Source of the DNA: an uncultured Christensenella sp.
GTDB lineage: Bacteria > Bacillota > Clostridia > Christensenellales > Borkfalkiaceae
Reading direction: 5' to 3'
NCBI GenBank assembly: GCA_905203015.1
Contig: CAJKUC010000002.1
Coordinates: 253,737-317,736, forward strand
DNA length: 64,000 bases
A program made the position numbers and the translations under genes. Positions 49,889-57,256 of this stretch are shown piece by piece (position 1 is the stretch's first letter; every line of letters begins with the position of its first letter). The notes beneath the pieces were generated by a model that ran no database searches, was not told the origin of the DNA, and saw nothing but the letters and a program-made list of their open reading frames with translations.

Positions 49889-52597
49889 TCACCCCAAAAA
49901 CACGAATTTTCCGTTTCTGTAATCCACCGTCACCCGCGTGCCTGCGGATACGTTGCCGAGCAGAATTTCTTCCGAAAGCCGATCCTCTATTTTCCGTTGC
50001 ACCACGCGTTTCAATTCCCGCGCGCCGAGTTCGGGCTCATACCCCTCTTCCGCGAGTTCTTTTTTCGCCTCCGCCGTAACGCTGAGCACGATTCCGCGCT
50101 GTTCCAAAAGGCGCGTAGCCAAAGAATCCAGAAGTTTTCCGCCGATCCGTTCCACGTCGGAAAGAGATAATCGGTGGAAAACGATCACGTCGTCGAGACG
50201 ATTTAAAAATTCGGGACGGAAACGTTCTTTCAAGGCGGCGGTGATGCGTTCTTTCATCGCTTCGTACGATTTTCTTTCCGCCTCGCTTTCGTCCATCGGG
50301 GAGAAGCCGCCCGCGCCCGACGAAGCCGACATATACGACGAATTTCTCGCCGCCGCGCCCTTTCCCGCGTAATCGAGCCCGCTGCCGAATCCCAGCGTTC
50401 CCGCTTTCACGATCGCGGGATCGTCCGCCGCGCCTACGTTGCTCGTTAAAATAATCACGGCGTTTTTGAAACTCACCGTCCGTCCCTTATTATCCGTCAG
50501 TCTGCCGTCGTCTAAAAGTTGCAGCAGAAGATTGAATACGTCGGGGTGTGCCTTTTCGATTTCGTCGAACAGCACCACGCAATAGGGCTTCGTACGCACC
50601 TTTTCCGTAAGTTGCCCCGTCTGCAGATCGTCGTACCCCACATACCCGGGCGCCGCCCCGATCAGTTTGGAAACGGAGGATTTTTCCATATATTCGCTCA
50701 TATCCAGACGAATCATCTGCTCTTCCGAGCCGAAAAGGGTTTCCGCGAGAGCCTTGCAAAGATCGGTTTTCCCCACGCCCGTAGGGCCGACGAAGATAAA
50801 CGAACCGATCGGGCGGGATGGATCTTTCAGCCCCGCGCGCGCACGGCGGATCGCCCGTGCCACGGCGGAAACGGCTTCGTTCTGCCCCACGATTCTCTTA
50901 TGCAGATCCTCTTCCAGCCGAAGCAGTTTTTCCCCTTCCGCCTGCGTGATTTTCGTAAGCGGAATCTTCGTTTTCGCGCTGATGATCGCGGCGATCTGTT
51001 CACTGCCCAGAACGTATCTGCCGTCCGCGCCCATTTTCATCTCGCTCACGCGCCGTTCGTTTTCGATTTTTTCTTCGATCTCTCGCTTTTCTTTCAAAGC
51101 GGCGGTCGCGCGGGCGAAATCGCCGCGCGCCTCGAATAATTTACGCTCTTTTTCTTTCTCGTCCGCCTGTTTTTGCAACGCCGCGGTCTCTTCGCCTCCG
51201 CCGTGCACGATCCTCGCGCGCGAAGCCGCTTCGTCGATAAGATCGATCGCCTTATCGGGCAGATACCGATCCGTAATGTAACGCATGGATAACGTCACCG
51301 CGCTTTCGATCGCTTCATCCGAAATACGGAGCCCGTGGTGTTTTTCGTAACGCGGGCGCAGACCTTTCAGAATTTCTATCGCCGCGTCTTTGCTCGGCTC
51401 TTCCACCATGATGGGGGTGAACCGGCGTTCCAATGCGCCGTCTTTTTCGATATATTTTCTGTATTCTTCGATCGTGGTAGCGCCTACGATCTGCATTTCG
51501 CCGCGCGCAAGGAGCGGCTTTAAAATATTCGCCGCGTCCATCGTGTTATCCGAAGACGCGCCCGCGCCCACCAGCGTATGAATCTCGTCGATAAATAAAA
51601 GCACGTCGCCGTCTTCCGTTACCGCCTGCATCAGATCTTTCAGCCGTTCTTCAAATTCTCCGCGGTATTTCGCGCCCGCCAGCATCCCCGCGAGATCTAC
51701 GGAAAACACCTTTTTATTATACAGTTGTTCCGGTACGTCGCCCGCCGCGATCAACTGCGCCAGACCCTCCGCTATCGCGCTTTTTCCTACGCCCGGTTCG
51801 CCGATCAGCACGGGATTGTTTTTCGATCTGCGGCAGAGCACCTGCACCATTTTTTCGATTTCTTTCTCTCTGCCGATCACGGGATCGAGTTTGCCTTTTT
51901 TCGCGCGTTCCGTAAGATCGATGCCGAATCGCATAAGTTTTTCGTCGGCAAAAATCTGATCGCCGTTTTTTTCTTTCGGCGCGGTATTTCCGGCGGCGCG
52001 CGAAGCCCGCTTTTCTCTTTCTTCCGCGCGGGCGGAATTCGTATTTTCGCTTTCTTCTTCCGCTCTTGCGCTATCGATTTTCCCGAAATTCGGATAATTC
52101 GTTTCGGCAACGTTTTCGACGGAAGAGGATACGGGCGTGCCCGCGGAAGAATTTCCCGCCGCCCGTGTCGCAGCCAGCGCGCGGAGCGTTTCCGTTACCC
52201 TGCGTTTCATTTCCGCGACGTCGACGCCGAGAGACCGCAAAATTTTCACGGCGAAACAATTTTCTTTTTCCAGAACGGCAAGCAGAAAATGCGCCGTACC
52301 CGCTTTTTCTCCCGAGCGGGAAGCAAGATCGGCAGCCCGAAGGAACATTTCTTTCGTACGCGGCGTAAAGCCTTGCGCGGAAATATTTTTATCGAGATGG
52401 CGCAAAAACAGATCGGAATAATCCGCAAAACGTATTTTTTCCGTCAATATGCGATACGCCACGCAATCGGGCATGGATAAAAAAGCATAGATCAGATGCT
52501 CGCTGCCCACGTACGACACGCCGCTTTTTGCGGATACGTCCGTTGCGATTTTCATCGCTTTGTTTAAATTTTCCGTAAATTTCATTCTGAAATCCAT
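49889..52597 (-). CDS. clpC: ClpC-type AAA+ unfoldase of the Clp protease
   Basis: The 902-aa protein feeds substrates to ClpP. A Clp N-terminal repeat domain (about 1-150) is followed by a charged linker of unusual length (about 150-210). The first AAA+ module has Walker A GEPGVGKSA near 267 and IDEIHTLVGAG. A middle domain of coiled coil follows (KEKERKLFEARGDFARATA). The second AAA+ module has GPTGVGKTD near 607 and LFDEIEKAHPD, plus a Gly/Ser-rich insert (about 755-780). mcsB and mcsA lie directly upstream, supporting ClpC over ClpB, since McsB-phosphorylated proteins are ClpC substrates. Confidence 0.92.
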   Translation of the reverse strand: MDFRMKFTENLNKAMKIATDVSAKSGVSYVGSEHLIYAFLSMPDCVAYRILTEKIRFADYSDLFLRHLDKNISAQGFTPRTKEMFLRAADLASRSGEKAGTAHFLLAVLEKENCFAVKILRSLGVDVAEMKRRVTETLRALAATRAAGNSSAGTPVSSSVENVAETNYPNFGKIDSARAEEESENTNSARAEEREKRASRAAGNTAPKEKNGDQIFADEKLMRFGIDLTERAKKGKLDPVIGREKEIEKMVQVLCRRSKNNPVLIGEPGVGKSAIAEGLAQLIAAGDVPEQLYNKKVFSVDLAGMLAGAKYRGEFEERLKDLMQAVTEDGDVLLFIDEIHTLVGAGASSDNTMDAANILKPLLARGEMQIVGATTIEEYRKYIEKDGALERRFTPIMVEEPSKDAAIEILKGLRPRYEKHHGLRISDEAIESAVTLSMRYITDRYLPDKAIDLIDEAASRARIVHGGGEETAALQKQADEKEKERKLFEARGDFARATAALKEKREIEEKIENERRVSEMKMGADGRYVLGSEQIAAIISAKTKIPLTKITQAEGEKLLRLEEDLHKRIVGQNEAVSAVARAIRRARAGLKDPSRPIGSFIFVGPTGVGKTDLCKALAETLFGSEEQMIRLDMSEYMEKSSVSKLIGAAPGYVGYDDLQTGQLTEKVRTKPYCVVLFDEIEKAHPDVFNLLLQLLDDGRLTDNKGRTVSFKNAVIILTSNVGAADDPAIVKAGTLGFGSGLDYAGKGAAARNSSYMSASSGAGGFSPMDESEAERKSYEAMKERITAALKERFRPEFLNRLDDVIVFHRLSLSDVERIGGKLLDSLATRLLEQRGIVLSVTAEAKKELAEEGYEPELGARELKRVVQRKIEDRLSEEILLGNVSAGTRVTVDYRNGKFVFLG

Positions 52598-52825
52598 AAC
52601 ACCACCCGATTGCTTTCCGCCTCGTTTTTCCTTTTCTCCCGCAAGACGTTCCGAAATTTTTCTTCCGCGCCTTTCTCTCTCTTTGCGCAGACGTCCTCTT
52701 TTATTCTTATGCCGTGAAAACGCAAAAACGTGCCCGATCGTTTTGCCGCACGTTCCGCCCGCGTACGCACGCGCGCGTATGATTACATATCGTTTTTTCG
52801 TGCTTTCCCGATCTTTTCCGTTCGG

Positions 52826-53854
52826 CTAACAGGTTCTTTTCACGAGATCCGGAAGCACTTTCCCCACGATTTCGGCGCGTTTGATATTACAATTTTCCTC
52901 GCCGCCCGTCACGCGGTTTCCCCGACGGAAGGAAAGCGGGCGCATATTATACAGAAAATTGATAAACGCCACGATATCTTTCGTCTCGAAATAATCGAGC
53001 GCGACGCCGAGACGAACGTCGTCGATCAGCCTCGAAAATTCCTCCCACGGCAACACCGCGCAATTCAAAAGAGTGCCGTACGAACGCAGACATTTATCTT
53101 TCAGCCTTACGCCGCCCTCTTTTTTCATCCGCTCGCGATGCCTGAATTCCAGTTCCGTCAACGATAAAGCCACTTCCTCCATATGCGCCAGCACGTCGCT
53201 TTCGCTTACGCCCAGCGTGCGCTCGTTGCTCACCTGATACGAATACCCTTCCGCGCTCGATCCCTCGCCGAAAAAGCCGCGCACCGTCAGTCCGTTTTTT
53301 TTCAGATTCGGCAGAATTTCCCGAATCACGCCGTCTTTTGAAAGCCCCGGCAAAAACATCATCACGGAAGCGCGCAGCCCCGTGCCGAGATTGCTCGGAC
53401 AAGCCGTAAGATAGCCCAACTTTCCGTCGAACGCAAACGGCAATTCGGCGGATAACGCGTCATCTACCCCCGAAAGCCGATCGTATGCCTTATACAGATC
53501 GTACCCCTTTACGATATACTGTTCGCGCAGGTGATCTTCTTCGTTCACCATCACGGAGATCTCGTCTTCCCGCAGGGCGTTCTCGTCGCAGTACACAAAC
53601 GCCGCGCCCGTCTTTTTCCCCGCCAGCGCGGGCGAAATCAGATGTTTTTCCACCAACAGTTCCGCTTCGTCGCGCGAAATCTTTCCGATATCGTATTCTT
53701 TGAAAGTATCCAGTTTTTTCAGCGCCGCCCGCACTGCCGCAACGATCTCTTCCGCCTTATACGGAGAGAGCATATGCGGAAAAAAATAGCCCCGTAAATT
53801 CCTCGCCAGCCGTATTCTCGTGGACGTCACCGTCTTTTGCAGATATTCGGGCAT
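52826..53854 (-). CDS. mcsB: Protein arginine kinase McsB
   Basis: The 342-aa kinase phosphorylates arginines on damaged proteins to mark them for ClpC-ClpP. It is an ATP:guanido phosphotransferase relative, with VTSTRIRLARNLRG (ATP binding), NEEDHLR, and CPSNLGTGLRAS, the loop carrying the conserved Cys. The start MPEYLQ has GGGAGG eight bases upstream and begins one base after the mcsA stop (TGATATG), showing tight coupling. A frame extending 41 codons upstream overlaps mcsA and is rejected. Confidence 0.94.
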   Translation of the reverse strand: MPEYLQKTVTSTRIRLARNLRGYFFPHMLSPYKAEEIVAAVRAALKKLDTFKEYDIGKISRDEAELLVEKHLISPALAGKKTGAAFVYCDENALREDEISVMVNEEDHLREQYIVKGYDLYKAYDRLSGVDDALSAELPFAFDGKLGYLTACPSNLGTGLRASVMMFLPGLSKDGVIREILPNLKKNGLTVRGFFGEGSSAEGYSYQVSNERTLGVSESDVLAHMEEVALSLTELEFRHRERMKKEGGVRLKDKCLRSYGTLLNCAVLPWEEFSRLIDDVRLGVALDYFETKDIVAFINFLYNMRPLSFRRGNRVTGGEENCNIKRAEIVGKVLPDLVKRTC

Positions 53855-53855
53855 A

Positions 53856-54197
53856 TCACGCGCCTCCCTTGCCGAACGAGGCATATTTATCTTTCTTCCC
53901 GCCGCCCGCCGAGCCCGCACGCGCAGACTGATCCGACGGCGATTTCCCCGCATGCGGTTCGTCTCCCTGCATGGCATATATGCTCTTTTTTACGGCGGGA
54001 AACAGATAGCGATAACATTCGGGGCAGCCGAACAAGCCCGTTTTATAATAAGTTTCGACGGTCGTTCCGCAAAACGGACAACGTATGCCCCGCGAGCCGA
54101 AAGTTTTCCCTTCCGCGTTTCGCGTTTCGTTTGCCCCCGCTTGGTTTTTAACGCGGACGTTCTGCTCTGAAATTTTCGTTTTATCGCCCGAGATCAT
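53856..54197 (-). CDS. mcsA: McsA-like zinc protein, truncated form
   Basis: The 113-aa protein keeps the second half of McsA: a zinc ribbon with CPFC and CPEC around YYKTGLFG, then a helix ending GDEPHAGKSP, closely matching the classic McsA C-terminal region. Missing are the first zinc finger (no Cys in residues 1-38) and the UVR coiled coil that usually ends the protein; a Gly/Ser/Lys tail replaces it. McsA normally activates McsB. A weak ribosome site precedes the ATG. It sits between the XRE gene and mcsB in one likely operon. Confidence 0.8.
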   Translation of the reverse strand: MISGDKTKISEQNVRVKNQAGANETRNAEGKTFGSRGIRCPFCGTTVETYYKTGLFGCPECYRYLFPAVKKSIYAMQGDEPHAGKSPSDQSARAGSAGGGKKDKYASFGKGGA

Positions 54198-54233
54198 AAA
54201 TCGCCCGTCCCGAAAATCAACCGATGTTTCCTA

Positions 54234-54926
54234 TCAACCGATATTTTCTTTCTTCTCTTCCGCCGTTTTCGCCGCAATATCGTTTTTCTCTTTTACTTTT
54301 TTCTTCCCGCCCGATTTTCCGCTTCGGACTTTTCTGAGGCACAGCCATAAAATATTCGCCACCTGCAAGGGAATCCCGATCAGGAAGATAAACCATAATT
54401 GCCCCGTTGCCGTTCCGTTCTTTTTCGATACCACGTAGGAAGTGAGAAACGTGCAGACGATCGCCCCCCAGATCAGCACGGTAATCGCCACGAAATTCGT
54501 CGTGCGTTGCCTGAATGTGGCGGAAAGCACGATAATCAGCACCGCATTCACGGGCACGGCATACACAAACACCAGCCACCACGCGGCGTCTACGTGCGTA
54601 AGAAGCGTAAACGCAAGAAACACCGCCGTGGCGATAAACCAGATGAGTACGCTGGATAAAAGCATCACCATCACGCGGGTAAACGTATTCGACGCGCGTT
54701 TTTTAGCGCTTTCGCCCACAAGATCGTCGATCGATACACCGAACAAATCGGCAAGTTGCATCAGAACGTATACGTCCGGCACGCCGTTGCCCGATTCCCA
54801 TTTGGAAACGGACTTATCGGAATAATTTATTTTTTGCGCCAGTTCGGCTTGCGTAAAATTCGCGGCGCGACGATACGACGCGATATTCCTGCCGATACGC
54901 TTGTTTACGATCTCTTCGTTTTCCAT
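54234..54926 (-). CDS. XRE-type regulator with C-terminal membrane domain
   Basis: The 230-aa protein has an N-terminal helix-turn-helix (about 10-65, FTQAELAQKINYSDKSVSKWESG). Four membrane segments follow (about 85-108, 118-137, 147-170, 178-197), then a Lys-rich tail. Such membrane-bound XRE proteins are common in Firmicutes, and their signals are mostly unknown. It occupies the place where ctsR usually heads the ctsR-mcsA-mcsB-clpC operon, so it may be the local regulator; that is inference. The ATG follows a -10 box by six bases without a ribosome site. Confidence 0.87.
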   Translation of the reverse strand: MENEEIVNKRIGRNIASYRRAANFTQAELAQKINYSDKSVSKWESGNGVPDVYVLMQLADLFGVSIDDLVGESAKKRASNTFTRVMVMLLSSVLIWFIATAVFLAFTLLTHVDAAWWLVFVYAVPVNAVLIIVLSATFRQRTTNFVAITVLIWGAIVCTFLTSYVVSKKNGTATGQLWFIFLIGIPLQVANILWLCLRKVRSGKSGGKKKVKEKNDIAAKTAEEKKENIG

Positions 54927-54932
54927 ACCGTT

Positions 54933-54961
54933 ATCATAGCATTTTTTTGTCTTTTCGTCAA
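54933..54961 (-). promoter_or_regulatory. Promoter abutting the XRE gene (leaderless geometry)
   Basis: TTGACG, 17 bases, TATGAT on the minus strand, then six bases (AACGGT) and the ATG. Confidence 0.72.
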
Positions 54962-55009
54962 GTGACTTTCGGTCGTTTTTCGCCGAAAAACGGCTTGCTT
55001 GCGTTCTTT

Positions 55010-55098
55010 TCTACCGTCGGTAGAGAATTTTTTCCTTTTTTTCTCGCGCCGCGAGATTTTTCGCCCGTTCTCTACCGTTGTTTTATTCTTCTCTACCG
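55010..55098. repeat. Repeated CGGTAGAGAA motifs upstream of the XRE gene
   Basis: CGGTAGAGAA occurs at 55018-55027, and its complement TTCTCTACCG at 55068-55077 and 55089-55098. A shortened TTCTACCG just before 55018 makes a near-perfect palindrome. They lie 60-140 bases upstream of the XRE promoter and could be operator sites or part of an RNA hairpin. Confidence 0.5.
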
Positions 55099-55149
55099 CC
55101 GAAAAACAGTGTGGAAAGGAATAAAAAATATCCGTTTTTTCGCGCCGAT

Positions 55150-55190
55150 AAAAAAAGGCCTCCCGTATCGAACCGGAAGATCCTTTTTTA
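55150..55190 (-). terminator. Terminator downstream of proS and its repeats
   Basis: On the minus strand an AAAAAAGG ... CTTCC/GGGAG ... CTTTTTTT hairpin with a U-tract lies about 430 bp beyond the proS stop codon. Transcripts from proS would thus include the 155-bp repeats. Confidence 0.6.
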
Positions 55191-55252
55191 TGCGCCGGAC
55201 AGCGGCACAATTATCCTATCTTTTACGGAAACGTATCCGTTTGTATGCAAAC

Positions 55253-55407
55253 GAGCGAAAATACAAGCGCGACAATGAAGTGCGCCGCTTTTTCACGGAC
55301 AAGTTCTTACGTAACCCCCACTTATTTCCTCGCGGCGTTCGTCAAAAACAAGCAATTCGCGAAGCGCGCGGCTTCCGCGAACGGAGCGTACAACACCGTA
55401 CGCGACG
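55253..55407. repeat. 155-bp tandem repeat, unit 1
   Basis: First unit of a tandem array downstream of proS. It differs from unit 2 at only a few bases near its start. It contains a long imperfect hairpin TTCGCGAAGC/GCTTCCGCGAA and a GCGTAC/GTACGC hairpin around AACACC. 155 is not a multiple of three, so the array is not a coding repeat. Confidence 0.9.
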
Positions 55408-55562
55408 GAGCGAAAACGCAAGCGCGACAACAAAGTGCGCCGCTTTTTCACGGACAAGTTCTTACGTAACCCCCACTTATTTCCTCGCGGCGTTCGTCAA
55501 AAACAAGCAATTCGCGAAGCGCGCGGCTTCCGCGAACGGAGCGTACAACACCGTACGCGACG
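55408..55562. repeat. 155-bp tandem repeat, unit 2
   Basis: Second, nearly identical unit. Confidence 0.9.
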
Positions 55563-55610
55563 GAGCGAAAACGCAAGCGCGACAACAAAGTGCGCCGCTT
55601 TTTCACGGAC
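55563..55610. repeat. 155-bp tandem repeat, partial unit 3
   Basis: The first 48 bp of a third unit, ending seven bases before the proS stop codon, so the array abuts the gene end. Confidence 0.88.
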
Positions 55611-55616
55611 GCCGCA

Positions 55617-57047
55617 TCAATAGGCGCGCGCAAAAATCACCATATGCTTCGCCGCGCCGCCGCACACCGCGCATTTTTTCGCCGTTTCGCCTTCGGCGTA
55701 AACGCGGGCGGTAGCCGCCGTCTGTTCTTTGATTTTATCTTCGCACGCGCGTGCGCCGCACCATCCCGCTTTCACGAAATTTCCGTTTTCCACGGCGGAA
55801 AGGATTCCCGCCATATCGTCGGCATACACGATGCGTTTATCTCTGCGTTCGCGCGCGGCTTCCAGCATATGTTTCTGCACGGAATCAAGCAGATCTTTCA
55901 CTACGTTTTCCGCGTTTTCCAGAGCGTATTCCGCCTTTTCGTGCGTATCGCGCCGCACGCAGATCATCTTTCCCGCCTCGATATCGCGAGGGCCGAGTTC
56001 CAATCGTACGGGCACGCCTTTCATTTCCCATTCGTTGAATTTCCAGCCGGGAGAATTATCCGAATCGTCCAGTTTCACGCGCACGCCCGCCTCTTCCAGC
56101 CGTTGGCAAAGCGCGCGACACCGATCGAGCACACCCTCTTTATGCATGGCGATGGGCACGATCACACACTGAATCGGCGCGACTACGGGCGGAAGCACAA
56201 GTCCTCTTTCGTCGCCGTGCGTCATGATGATTCCGCCGATCAGGCGTGTAGAAACGCCCCACGACGTGGTGTATGCGCTCTTCTGCACACCGTCGGCATC
56301 GAGAAATTTGATATTGAACGCGTTCGCGAAATTCTGCCCGAGGTAGTGCGACGTACCCGCCTGCAAACTCTTGCCGTCGTGCATCATGGCTTCCATGCCG
56401 TACGTAGCCACCGCGCCCGCGAATTTTTCCTTCTCCGTCTTTTTACCCGTGATCACGGGGATAGCAAGGCAATTTTCCGCAAATTCTTTATACACGCCGA
56501 GCATGCGCATCGTCATTTCTTCCGCTTCTTCGGCGGTGGCGTGCGCGGTGTGCCCTTCCTGCCATAAAAATTCGCTGGTGCGAAGGAAGGGGCGCGTCGT
56601 TTTTTCCCAGCGCATAACGTTACACCACTGATTGATTTTCAGCGGCAGATCGCGATACGACTGTATCCATTTGGAATACATGTTGCCGATGATCGTTTCC
56701 GACGTAGGACGGATCACGAGCGGTTCGGCAAGCGTTTCGCCGCCGCCCACCGTCACCACGGCCACTTCGGGCGCAAACCCCTCTACGTGCTCCGCCTCTT
56801 TCGTGAAGAAACTCATGGGAATCAGCAAGGGGAAATAAGCGTTCTCCACGCCCTGCGCTTTAAAACGCTTATCCATTTCGCGCCGGATGTTTTCCCAGAT
56901 CGCGTAGGCGTAAGGGCGGATCACCATCGTCCCTTTCACGGGGCCGTAATCCACCATTTTCGTTTTCAGCACCACGTCGGTGTACCACTGCGGAAAATCC
57001 TTTTCTATGTCGGCGATCTGACCGACGAATTGCGTATCTTTTGCCAT
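55617..57047 (-). CDS. proS: Prolyl-tRNA synthetase, archaeal/eukaryotic-like short type
   Basis: The 476-aa class II enzyme charges tRNA-Pro. Seen are motif 1 around GTMVIRPYAYAIWENI, motif 2 in QWCNVMRWEKTTRPFLRTSEF with EGHTAH following, and motif 3 around SWGVSTRLIGG. It has no editing insertion between motifs 2 and 3, so it is the compact type rather than the 570-aa bacterial form. The C-terminal region has a CGAR-type zinc-site remnant and ends AKHMVIFARAY, with the terminal Tyr typical of this type. It has its own promoter, and its 3' side carries the 155-bp repeats. Confidence 0.95.
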   Translation of the reverse strand: MAKDTQFVGQIADIEKDFPQWYTDVVLKTKMVDYGPVKGTMVIRPYAYAIWENIRREMDKRFKAQGVENAYFPLLIPMSFFTKEAEHVEGFAPEVAVVTVGGGETLAEPLVIRPTSETIIGNMYSKWIQSYRDLPLKINQWCNVMRWEKTTRPFLRTSEFLWQEGHTAHATAEEAEEMTMRMLGVYKEFAENCLAIPVITGKKTEKEKFAGAVATYGMEAMMHDGKSLQAGTSHYLGQNFANAFNIKFLDADGVQKSAYTTSWGVSTRLIGGIIMTHGDERGLVLPPVVAPIQCVIVPIAMHKEGVLDRCRALCQRLEEAGVRVKLDDSDNSPGWKFNEWEMKGVPVRLELGPRDIEAGKMICVRRDTHEKAEYALENAENVVKDLLDSVQKHMLEAARERRDKRIVYADDMAGILSAVENGNFVKAGWCGARACEDKIKEQTAATARVYAEGETAKKCAVCGGAAKHMVIFARAY

Positions 57048-57162
57048 AAATTCAAAATACCTCTTTTCGGTTTTCTTTGCTTTTTCGTTATTTTTTTAAG
57101 GCGCGCGTTCTTTATGCAACGTTTTTGCTTCCGGACACGGCGCGCCTCTTTGCGCAAAATCT

Positions 57163-57191
57163 ATTATAGCGCATTTTTTCTTATTTTTCAA
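57163..57191 (-). promoter_or_regulatory. Sigma-A promoter of proS
   Basis: TTGAAA, 17 bases, TATAAT on the minus strand. The leader holds an AGGCGCGC/GCGCGCCT hairpin, but no T-box motif was found. Confidence 0.72.
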
Positions 57192-57256
57192 CCGTTTTCA
57201 CGCGCTTTTCCGCAGGTTTTCCGTCCTGTTGTTTCCGCCGCGCGCTTATTGCGGCT

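Noticed and set aside
55150..55190. tRNA remnant (TTCGAT-like loop) near 55.16 kb
   Set aside because: The stem around the loop does not pair as a T arm, and the flanking A/T runs fit a terminator hairpin better.
55253..55610. CRISPR array or insertion sequence
   Set aside because: The units are directly adjacent with no variable spacers; there is no transposase, no terminal inverted repeats and no target duplication that I can see.
54947..55714. A long plus-strand frame (255 codons) across the 155-bp repeats
   Set aside because: The repeat period is not a multiple of three, so each unit is read in a different frame; there is no ribosome site, and the frame runs into proS on the other strand.
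57048..57162. T-box leader of proS
   Set aside because: The leader has a GC-rich hairpin, but no GNTGNRA box, no specifier context and no terminator before the gene.
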